From Diplonema japonicum (taxonomy: Eukaryota > Euglenozoa > Diplonemea > Diplonemida > Diplonemidae), in contig OZ025754.1 of assembly GCA_964019335.1 (NCBI GenBank), forward strand, positions 220,816 to 284,815: 64,000 nucleotides of DNA. Direction: 5' to 3'. The translations under genes and the position numbers were made by a program. A model generated the notes under the pieces. It ran no database searches. It was not told where the DNA came from and worked only from the letters and a program-made list of their open reading frames with translations. How positions within the stretch are numbered: the first letter of the stretch is position 1; each line of letters opens with the position of its first letter. This document shows, piece by piece, positions 57,024-64,000 of this stretch.

Positions 57024-59013
57024 ATCCAACACTGACCTCACAGAGGACTCCTTCGGCAATGAAAAAACCACCGAAGCTGAGGAGTCGTCCGAGAGGGAAG
57101 TGAAGGGACAGGGAGGCGGACCCCCAATCACGGTGGCCCACCAGCTGGATGCCCTTCTGGAGCAGACGAAGAAGGACCTGGACGCCCGAATGCAGCAGCA
57201 GCGAAAGGCGGAACCGGTGGAGGGTGGAACACAAGGGAAAGCGGGAGCAGGACTCGAAGCAGCCTCGCCGGGAGGAGAAGACACGGAGATAGCCGGAACA
57301 GGATCCAGCGAGAGGGCTGGGCAGGGAGGGGAGCTTGACCCGAAGGCCCAGGAAGATGGGAAGAGACAAGGGGCGACTGACGCTGCGGTGAACCAGACCT
57401 TGGACCAGTGTCCTAAGGGGGATACGGAGGCCCAGAGGGACTCGAACAAGGGGGACCAGAGTGCGACAACTGCTACGAGGAAGATGACCGTGAGCGAATT
57501 CTGTAGGGAACAAGCTGCGAAGAGACAGGGCGGTGGGAGGACTCTGAAGCCGCAGGCGGATGACGCCCCCGAAGGGACCAAAGAGGGCGGGAACGCACCG
57601 AGCGGAGGCAGCCAGTCGGGGCCTGACACACCTAGGGGTGGGATCCAGACGCCGGAGGGAGATCAGCTGATGGGAGTCGGGGCACCGGAAAGGGAACAGC
57701 AGGTGGAAGTAGGGGGAGACTTCGTTCAGCTTGACCCGATTGATGTGGTGATGGGCATCCCAATTCCGAGAGCGATGGTGCCACTGAGGGCGAGGCCGGG
57801 GGACCGACTGCTCAAGTTCATCATCCAGTTCGAGGGCCGGGTGGAGATCATCCTTGAAGAAGGAACGGACCCTGGAAGGGAGAGGACTGAGGAGATGCTT
57901 CTTGCGAAGGCCGAGTCGCTGGGTGTTCCACTGGAGGTGGCTATGGCTGGCCAGATTGGTATCGCTGGACTTGGATACATGATGGTAAAGCAGTACTTCG
58001 CAAGCTTGGAAGGTGGGTCGGACGGAGAGCGCCGCAGCCGCATTGTGGGTTGTGAGGTGCAGAAGTCGGAAACATACCGCGAGTTCGAGTTCCCGAGGAC
58101 GGTCCAGGATTTCCAGATCACGTATGCGTGTGGGTGTTCGGCGGTGCAACCTGTTCGTTTCAAGGGTGGCGTGCTCAAGGGGACTCTGGAAACGGCATGG
58201 AGGGTGGTCAAGTTGCAGACCCGGGGGTGCAGACACCACCCGACACCGGGGAAGGAAGGGGTAGTGGGCATTGCGGCGGGAGCCGGCGCTACCAAGGTGA
58301 CACTACGTGAGTTCTTGGAGAGGTGCGACGCAAGGATAAGGGCCCCAGTGGGAAAGGTCAAGGACCTGATCAAAGTGAAGGCGTGGGTGAGGGATGGAAG
58401 GAAGGTCACCCTCGACGTCTACGAGGGGAGGGGGCCCTGCGAGAAGGAGACGAGGCGCACTGTCCAGGACCATCTGCGGAAGATGGGTGTTGAAGAGGTC
58501 GACCTGCAGTCAGCGGTGGTGACGGTCCCGGGGTTGTTCGAGGACGTCTCCTTTGAGAGGTACCTTGGGCTGTTGGCCCGGAAGAAGGAGGAAGACAGGG
58601 AGAGGCGGCCTGAGGTGGTTGCCACGGACCTCCCCACCCTGGAAGAGCTGAAGTGGAGCAAGAAGGACAAGAAGCGGGCCCGGGCCCGATCGGCCAGTAC
58701 TGACTCGGATTGTGTGGAGGGTGGCTACATCTATCTGAAGGGTACGGGGGCGGATGGCACCGTGGTCGAAGCCAACATATGCAGGGGTGAGCTCAAGGGG
58801 ATGACCGGGCCCCAGTTCAAGTTCTTGGCGGAGCACAGGTTGATGGAAGAGCTGGGGAGCGACGACCTGGTGCGGGACACGGTCAAGGTGCGCAACAAGG
58901 AGAACTGGGCCCCGGTGAACAGTGCGGTGGCTTGGCTGCAGCTCGAGTCGGGGAGGGCACGGGTGGGGCCCATACCCCACAAGAAGAGGTCCAAAGGCTC
59001 GCTGGCCAGATAG
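56896..59013 (+). CDS. 705-aa retroelement-associated protein, function unknown
   Basis: Frame from ATG 56896 (the open frame starts at a GTG at 56872) to 59013. The first roughly 15 residues coincide with the RT C-terminal helix of the preceding fragment. Residues 20-270 are acidic, Gly/Glu/Gln-rich and disordered. Residues of about 270-440 look folded (VQLDPIDVVMGIPIPRAMVP, LLKFIIQFEGRVEIILEEG, FQITYACGCSAVQPVRF, with CGC and a later CRHH). Residues of about 460-590 form a second globular segment (VTLREFLERCDARIRAP, VKAWVRDGRKVTLDVYEGRG, VPGLFEDVSFERYLGLL). The end is basic (KKRSKGSLAR). No family recognised. Its position between an RT tail and the next ORF suggests it is ORF1 of a head-to-tail second element copy, or an extra downstream ORF. 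Confidence 0.6.
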   Translation: MMRSIAGALLVKGPVQLDPGPPVPDGEEEKKDNEEANNEPNTESNTDLTEDSFGNEKTTEAEESSEREVKGQGGGPPITVAHQLDALLEQTKKDLDARMQQQRKAEPVEGGTQGKAGAGLEAASPGGEDTEIAGTGSSERAGQGGELDPKAQEDGKRQGATDAAVNQTLDQCPKGDTEAQRDSNKGDQSATTATRKMTVSEFCREQAAKRQGGGRTLKPQADDAPEGTKEGGNAPSGGSQSGPDTPRGGIQTPEGDQLMGVGAPEREQQVEVGGDFVQLDPIDVVMGIPIPRAMVPLRARPGDRLLKFIIQFEGRVEIILEEGTDPGRERTEEMLLAKAESLGVPLEVAMAGQIGIAGLGYMMVKQYFASLEGGSDGERRSRIVGCEVQKSETYREFEFPRTVQDFQITYACGCSAVQPVRFKGGVLKGTLETAWRVVKLQTRGCRHHPTPGKEGVVGIAAGAGATKVTLREFLERCDARIRAPVGKVKDLIKVKAWVRDGRKVTLDVYEGRGPCEKETRRTVQDHLRKMGVEEVDLQSAVVTVPGLFEDVSFERYLGLLARKKEEDRERRPEVVATDLPTLEELKWSKKDKKRARARSASTDSDCVEGGYIYLKGTGADGTVVEANICRGELKGMTGPQFKFLAEHRLMEELGSDDLVRDTVKVRNKENWAPVNSAVAWLQLESGRARVGPIPHKKRSKGSLAR

Positions 59014-59837
59014 GCCAGCGGGGGTGTGGGGGGCTGTTCTCCCCCCCCCCCCCCCCCCGCCATAGGAAGATGTGAAACTTTTTTTTTTTTTCTGAGAAAA
59101 AAAAAAAGGGAAAAATAAAAGAATAGGGAACAGGTGCTACAACGGCCAGGCTAGATAGAATCACTTAGATTTTTTTTTTTTTTTCCTTTTTTTTTTTCTT
59201 TTTGTTTTTCTTTTTTTTTATTTTTTTATTTTTCTGTTTTTCTTTTTCTTTTTGAAGTGGAACCATCTCGGTCGACGTTTTTTTTTTTTTCTTTTTTCTT
59301 TTTTCTTTTGTGGTGATGTGTTTTTCCTGTTTTTGATTTTCTTCTTCCCCCGCTCTATGCTTTTTCGCATGGACATTGGTCACTCTGCCCCTTTCCCCTT
59401 TTTTGATTCTCCCTCTTTCCCTCCTAAATTTTACCCCCTGCCCCACTCATTCCTCCCTAGTATGTTTTTGAATTTGCCTCTTCTTCTTTTAAGCCTTTTT
59501 TGAGATTTTTATTTTTGAATTTTTATCATTTGGAGTTGCTTCTTCTTCTTCCCCTCTCCCTCCCATAAAGAAAAAGAGAAACCCATGCCTTCCTCCCAGG
59601 TTGGAACTTGATTGTCTGTTTTGGAATATTTTTATTTTCTCTTAAGATTTATCGTGCCTTGTGTGTCTTTTGAAGAAAAAAAAAAAAAAAAAAAACATTC
59701 TCAAGTCCCCCTTTTTATTTATTTTCTCAAGGTGACCGCAGCCACAGCCCGCAGGAGCAAGCCCGCAGCCCGCAGCACGCGCCGAGACCCACCCAACCAG
59801 GCAATCTGGTTGGGCAGTATGAATCCCCACCCCCTAG
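59014..59837. other. spacer with C, T and A runs
   Basis: C run 59040-59057, T-rich 59170-59300, A run near 59674-59694. No ORF of note. It could contain the boundary between element copies, but no poly(A)/target duplication pair could be defined. Confidence 0.5.
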
Positions 59838-62800
59838 ATCCCCCCACCCCCCTTTAGAAAAAAAAATAATAAAATAAAAAAATCACTAGCAGAGACCGCG
59901 GTTTTGACCGCCGCTGCTACAACCACGGCCGCCCCAGCCACCCTGAACGCCGCAGCCGACCCTGCCGCCCTGATCGCCGCAACTGAGACCGCCGCAGCCG
60001 CCCCTGCCGCAGCCACGACCGCCCCTGCCGCAGCCGACCCTGCTATTGTTGAAGAGGGAAGAAAAGAGGGAGAAAAAAAGGGGTGGGTACTGGTGTATGG
60101 TGAACACCCTCCCGGGTTGAGGACGGGCCCGGCCCCTGCCTTCCCGAAAGCCCTGCTTTCAGGAAAGTGGGAGGCCCTGTCTGGGAACTCAGGGAGGGAG
60201 ACCCTCCAATACGGGTACCGGTGGGAGGGGACGAACGCCAAGGTGCGCCCCACCACGGGGATCCCAGGGGGGGCGGAGGGGTGGGTGAGGGAGGTGGCCG
60301 CCGCCGCAGGGCTCGAGGTGGTCCCCAACCAGGTACTTGTCAACAAGTACAAGTCTGGTTGTGGGATTGCCGCCCACAAGGACGACGCGAGGCTGGGACC
60401 GATTGTCCTAGTCCTCTCGTACGGAGCCGAGACCACAATGGTCATGAGGAGGGGGGACAGGGTGGCGAAATACCTGGTGCCCCCCTTCTCATGGGCATTG
60501 TTGGAAGGTGAAGCGAGACACCAGTGGACGCACCACATCCCGTCCGGGATGTCCACTGGTGTCAGGGTGTCGATCACCCTGCGTGCGGTAGGCCCCAAGC
60601 TCACCCGCACACCCCAGGAAGACCCATCCCCTGGGTTAACAGACGAACCCCCTTTTTTAGATCCCCTTTTTTGTGGGCAAGGGGGGGTGGCACTCCCAAG
60701 AGAGGATAGTGCCCCACCCGCCCCCCCTTTTTTTTTAGAACCCTCTTCGGAGGAAAACAGACCCTCTTCGGAGGAAAATAGAGAGAAAGGGGAAGAGGTG
60801 GCACTCCCGAGAGAGGGTGGTGCTCCTCCCCCCCATTTGTCCCCCCCTTTTTCATTTTTAGAGCCCTCTCCAGAGGAACCCTCCACGGAGGTAAAAAACA
60901 GACCCTCTTCGGAGGAAAAAAAGGCAGAGGGAGAGACAGCACGCCCGAGAGAAGGTAGTGCCCCTCCCTCTCTGCCCCCCATTTTTTCTGGACCCTCTAC
61001 GGAGGTGTACACCCTGGTCCCCAAGGGCCGGGGGCTTTTTTTGAGGGTGGAAGGGAAAGAAAAAAAAAAAACAAACAAGGAGGAACCTTTTTTCTTTTCA
61101 AACAACCAGGGGGACCCAGCACCCACCCCCACCGCCCGCCTAGGTGTGGTTGGGGCGGAGGCTGCGAGCGACGTGAGAGCACCACTGCACACCCTTGTGA
61201 GAAGACAGAAAAGAGCCCCCTGGATTGCCATGGGTGGCAGGGAACCTAAGCCAGCGCCCAAGCGGAAGAAGAACAGGAGGAGGCACAGGAGCGAAACGGC
61301 CCTTCAGAGGCGTCGGGAGAAGAGGACCAAGGCGAGGGAGGGGGCGAGGGAGGCTGCCAGACAGGAGAAGAAAAGGCACCGTCGTGCGAGGAAAGAAGGG
61401 AGGAGGAGGGCCCGCAGAGAGGAACACGAGGCCGCCCTGGAACAGAAGCCAGATGACCCTGCAATGGGGCTGAAGCGGACCGAGGTGGGAACGCCTGGAG
61501 CCCAACCCCTGGCACCCAGAATCCCGGCACCTGGGGCTGCAACCGGCACAAGGAGGCACCGCAGACGGACGGGACACAGCAAGGAAGGGGTGAGATGGGA
61601 GCACCTGGGGGTGTGGGCCTGGGTCGCCCTGGTCTCCCTCTTGCTGATCCCAGGGGTGAGGCAGGTGCTGGGGGCGGGCATCGGGATGGCCCCCTCCTTC
61701 CTGCATGCGGCAGTGTTGTGGAAGAGGCCGGGGAGCGACAGGAGGACCACCCGCAGGTCAAGGGTACAGGTGGGGCCCCGAGGGGATGAATGGTCCGCCG
61801 GGGAGCTCGCTTGGCTAGCAGTAGGGGGCACTCTGGTGGGAAGCACTTCAGTTTGGATAGGGGGGCTGATGTCGCTCTGGGCCATGTCGGAAGTGATGGT
61901 GTGGAAAGCTGGTGCTGACCCGACCCAGAGATTCGGACCGGTAAAGCTGAGGAAGACAAGACGCGGATCGAGAGGTCACTACCTGCCGGTGTACTTGGGC
62001 CCGCCTAGAAGCTCAAGACGCAGAAAAAAGAAGGAAGACGCCAAGCAAGCGGCGAAGGAACGAGCCGAGACGGAGGATAAGCTCTTTCAGGCCGAACACC
62101 TGGACCCCTTTGCGGACTTGACGCTGGCAGGGGACGCGTTGCAAGGAGGTGGTGACCCTCCCCCCATGGATTTGGATGATGAGCACATGGAGGCGCAGAA
62201 GGAGGGGGAAAAAGAAGGATCAGACAAACATCAATGCCGGATGGAAGACTGCTCTTTCCGCACCAGTGTGGCAAGCTGTCTAGTTAAACACCTCAATGCG
62301 GTCCACCATCATTTTGTGAAACAAGAGCAGGCGAGGAGCATGAAGGTGAACCTCTGTGGAACGTGTGCTGCGGCGTGCTCGTCGAACCAGACGCACTGTG
62401 CACTACACAGGCAGCGGAATCTGTGGAACCCCGACAAACAACCCAGTCCCGGCAAGTCAGTGGACGAGATCATGAAGAGCTTCAAGCTGACGAGGAGATC
62501 GACGGAGAAGGACGGGAACTGCATGTTCCACGCCCTGGCCGGTTCGCTCGGGGAAGCCTACGGCGACCACACCCACATCAGGAGCGAGGTTGTAGAATGG
62601 ATGAAACACCGGGAGGAGCACTATGCCCCGTTTTGCAGTGAGGGTTGGGACCGGTACTTGGAAGGGATGGGCACAGCAGCGACGTGGGGAGACCACTTGT
62701 GCCTGGCAGCCGCAGCACAAGCGTTTGGCCGCACGATACTCGTGGTTGCTGGGGGGAACAACCCAGTCCTGATGATAGGGGAGTACAACTCCGACCACGA

Positions 62801-64000
62801 GAAGGTGGTGGTGCTGGCGTACAACGGCAACCACTACGAGTATGCAGTCGGAGAGGAGGAGTCGATGATGATGCTCCTTGATGAGTCCCAATCGGTAGCT
62901 CTACAAAAGGCAGGTAAGCAACCCTCCGAGGCCCCGGGTGAGGACATCGGGGAGTGGGACATAATAGACCGTGCGATCCCTGGATACGGGAAGGCAGGGG
63001 TGTTGGACCAGATGGGGGCAAGGAACCAGCAATTCCTGTACTGTCCGGTGGCGAACTGCGCTAGGTCGAAGTGCAAAAGCACGACCCCGTTCAACTCGAC
63101 AAGGGTATGGAAGTGTCACCTGGATGGGCACCTGGAGAGTGATGAGATCCCGGAGAGCGTTCTGAGGAGACTGGACCTCGAGAGGTGCCTGGTGTGCAGG
63201 GGCTGTGTGTGGAAGGGTCAGGGGTGCCACGACGAGTGCAAAAAGGCGGTGCGAAGGGAAGGGGAATACACGACCCCCCCGCCGGCCCCGACGAGGACCG
63301 AGTTACCCAGCCTGGAAACCATAGCCGCCATGAACGTCACGACCATGGGGTCGATCCCGACGAGCCTTCAAAGACTGTGGGGGCTTACCCTTAAGCACAC
63401 TCTGGGCCGAGCGGTGAAGGACAACACAGAGGAGGCTTGGCTGCTGGTGGCGATGCTCCCCAAAGCCTGCCTGTGGAAGAAGAGGGGAGGGAAGAAGCGG
63501 GACAAGGAGACGGAGCTGAGTGTCCAGGCCAGATTGGAGGAGTGGGAGAAGGGAAATTACATGGCCCTCTGGAATAAGCTGGAATCAGGTGAGAAGGGGG
63601 GACCTAAGAACGACGAGGTCTCTAAGGTCGCCAGGGCCACGGAACTGTGCAGCAAAGGGAGGTTCTCGGCAGGAAACGCGGCGCTTGTAGCCCAGGGGCT
63701 GGCGGAAGACAATGAGGATTGCTGGAGAGCGCTGCAGAGCAAACATCCAGAGCCACTACACCCCCAATGGGACAACCCGGCGAAGACGAAGGAAGCGGTA
63801 GAAGTCTTGCCAGAAGAAGTGCTGGACGCAATCAGGGGCTTCCCGAGGGGGACTGCTGCGGGACCGCAAACCCGCAAACCCGCAAACCCGCAAACCCGCA
63901 AACCCGCAAACCCGCAAACCCGCAAACCCGCAAACCCGCAAACCCGCAAACCCGCAAACCCGCAAACCCGCAAACCCGCAAACCCGCAAACCCGCAAACC
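59838..64000 (+). CDS. retroelement polyprotein: AlkB-like, hydrophobic, C2H2, OTU and pre-RT regions (partial)
   Basis: One frame stays open from after a stop at 59835 to the window edge (over 1380 codons). There is no ATG before about 60438, so the start is unclear (non-ATG, frameshift or spliced). Order: Ala-rich segment; AlkB-like Fe(II)/2-oxoglutarate domain at about 60297-60600 (VLVNKYKSGCGIAAHKDDA with HxD, WTHHIPSG, RVSITLR); acidic Pro-rich repeats; very basic region; two hydrophobic stretches (about 61610-61665 and 61806-61880). Then come a C2H2 finger (62235-62310), an OTU cysteine-protease domain at 62502-62850 (EKDGNCMFHAL with Asp/Cys; NGNHYEYA with His), Cys-rich fingers (CPVANCARSKC, CLVCRGCVWKGQGCHDEC), and the helical region that precedes RT (LEEWEKGNYMALWNKL, CWRALQSKHP). 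The RT itself should begin after GFPRGTAAGP but runs into an 8-bp tandem array. Confidence 0.75.
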   Translation, partial: MPPPPFRKKNNKIKKSLAETAVLTAAATTTAAPATLNAAADPAALIAATETAAAAPAAATTAPAAADPAIVEEGRKEGEKKGWVLVYGEHPPGLRTGPAPAFPKALLSGKWEALSGNSGRETLQYGYRWEGTNAKVRPTTGIPGGAEGWVREVAAAAGLEVVPNQVLVNKYKSGCGIAAHKDDARLGPIVLVLSYGAETTMVMRRGDRVAKYLVPPFSWALLEGEARHQWTHHIPSGMSTGVRVSITLRAVGPKLTRTPQEDPSPGLTDEPPFLDPLFCGQGGVALPREDSAPPAPPFFLEPSSEENRPSSEENREKGEEVALPREGGAPPPHLSPPFSFLEPSPEEPSTEVKNRPSSEEKKAEGETARPREGSAPPSLPPIFSGPSTEVYTLVPKGRGLFLRVEGKEKKKTNKEEPFFFSNNQGDPAPTPTARLGVVGAEAASDVRAPLHTLVRRQKRAPWIAMGGREPKPAPKRKKNRRRHRSETALQRRREKRTKAREGAREAARQEKKRHRRARKEGRRRARREEHEAALEQKPDDPAMGLKRTEVGTPGAQPLAPRIPAPGAATGTRRHRRRTGHSKEGVRWEHLGVWAWVALVSLLLIPGVRQVLGAGIGMAPSFLHAAVLWKRPGSDRRTTRRSRVQVGPRGDEWSAGELAWLAVGGTLVGSTSVWIGGLMSLWAMSEVMVWKAGADPTQRFGPVKLRKTRRGSRGHYLPVYLGPPRSSRRRKKKEDAKQAAKERAETEDKLFQAEHLDPFADLTLAGDALQGGGDPPPMDLDDEHMEAQKEGEKEGSDKHQCRMEDCSFRTSVASCLVKHLNAVHHHFVKQEQARSMKVNLCGTCAAACSSNQTHCALHRQRNLWNPDKQPSPGKSVDEIMKSFKLTRRSTEKDGNCMFHALAGSLGEAYGDHTHIRSEVVEWMKHREEHYAPFCSEGWDRYLEGMGTAATWGDHLCLAAAAQAFGRTILVVAGGNNPVLMIGEYNSDHEKVVVLAYNGNHYEYAVGEEESMMMLLDESQSVALQKAGKQPSEAPGEDIGEWDIIDRAIPGYGKAGVLDQMGARNQQFLYCPVANCARSKCKSTTPFNSTRVWKCHLDGHLESDEIPESVLRRLDLERCLVCRGCVWKGQGCHDECKKAVRREGEYTTPPPAPTRTELPSLETIAAMNVTTMGSIPTSLQRLWGLTLKHTLGRAVKDNTEEAWLLVAMLPKACLWKKRGGKKRDKETELSVQARLEEWEKGNYMALWNKLESGEKGGPKNDEVSKVARATELCSKGRFSAGNAALVAQGLAEDNEDCWRALQSKHPEPLHPQWDNPAKTKEAVEVLPEEVLDAIRGFPRGTAAGPQTRKPANPQTRKPANPQTRKPANPQTRKPANPQTRKPANPQTRK
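63864..64000. repeat. 8-bp tandem array (CGCAAACC)n
   Basis: About 17 perfect units to the window edge. In the frame of the long ORF it encodes an eight-residue repeat (RKPANPQT). It begins exactly where the family's RT finger motif (AAGPSGL-type) is expected. Confidence 0.9.

Noticed and set aside
56253-58239. Long minus-strand frames (56253-57629, 56923-58239)
   Set aside because: Antisense of the retroelement ORF2 tail and the 705-aa ORF; no protein motifs and Arg/Ser/Leu-biased composition.
59834-61261. 475-codon minus-strand frame
   Set aside because: Shadow of the plus-strand AlkB-OTU frame, which carries clear domain motifs; the minus product is Pro/Ser-rich without motifs.
63864-64000. 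Telomere at the window end
   Set aside because: The C-rich strand runs toward the right end, opposite to a terminal telomere, and the array is in frame with a retroelement ORF.

Overview
Origin. The window is nuclear DNA from a unicellular eukaryote. The genes encode eukaryotic protein families: SAS-6, calpain, receptor tyrosine kinase, GT92, WSC and S10 carboxypeptidase. They are mostly uninterrupted reading frames, separated by short, very A/T-, C- or G-homopolymer-rich spacers. Nine well-supported genes plus a kinase-LRR gene lie head-to-tail on the minus strand from about 14.6 to 42.8 kb with no plus-strand gene between them. Such one-way, intron-poor arrays suggest a protist with strongly directional gene clusters. 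A centriolar cartwheel protein implies a flagellated stage. I cannot name the lineage from this sequence.

Layout. (1) 0-13 kb is a repeat-rich zone. It holds a broken endonuclease/reverse-transcriptase retroelement flanked by 168-bp direct repeats, two copies of a 743-bp repeat, SINE-like units, an inverted-repeat element, the first kinase-LRR gene and a decayed ubiquitin-like/LRR gene. (2) 14.5-40.3 kb is the conserved gene array: a WSC cell-surface protein, a ubiquitin-themed calpain, a WD40/PDZ-like/coiled-coil protein, SAS-6, a GT92 glycosyltransferase, a coiled-coil protein, a PH-AGC pseudokinase, a large protein of unknown function, a secreted PhyH-type dioxygenase, and a receptor tyrosine kinase whose ectodomain resembles rhamnogalacturonan exolyases. 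(3) 40.4-50 kb holds two more kinase-LRR paralogs in the same repeat context, separated by a 3.5-kb terminal-inverted-repeat DNA transposon with tRNA-like sequences near both ends. (4) 50-55 kb is a graveyard of an inverted-repeat element, a truncated retroelement and LRR scraps. (5) 55.4-64 kb, on the plus strand, has an S10 carboxypeptidase gene cut in half and fused in frame to the tail of a second type of non-LTR retroelement. A 705-aa ORF follows. A long ORF that runs off the window then carries AlkB-like, zinc-finger, OTU-protease and pre-RT segments, and enters an 8-bp tandem array at the window edge.

Themes. Ubiquitin biology recurs (Ubl + UIM calpain, Ubl-LRR pseudogene, OTU domain in a retroelement). 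So does kinase signalling (three kinase-LRR proteins, a receptor tyrosine kinase, a PH pseudokinase). The strongest candidates for undescribed biology are the lyase-ectodomain receptor tyrosine kinase (36.7-40.25 kb) and the AlkB-OTU retroelement ORF (59.8-64 kb). All family assignments are by eye from motifs; no database search was run.
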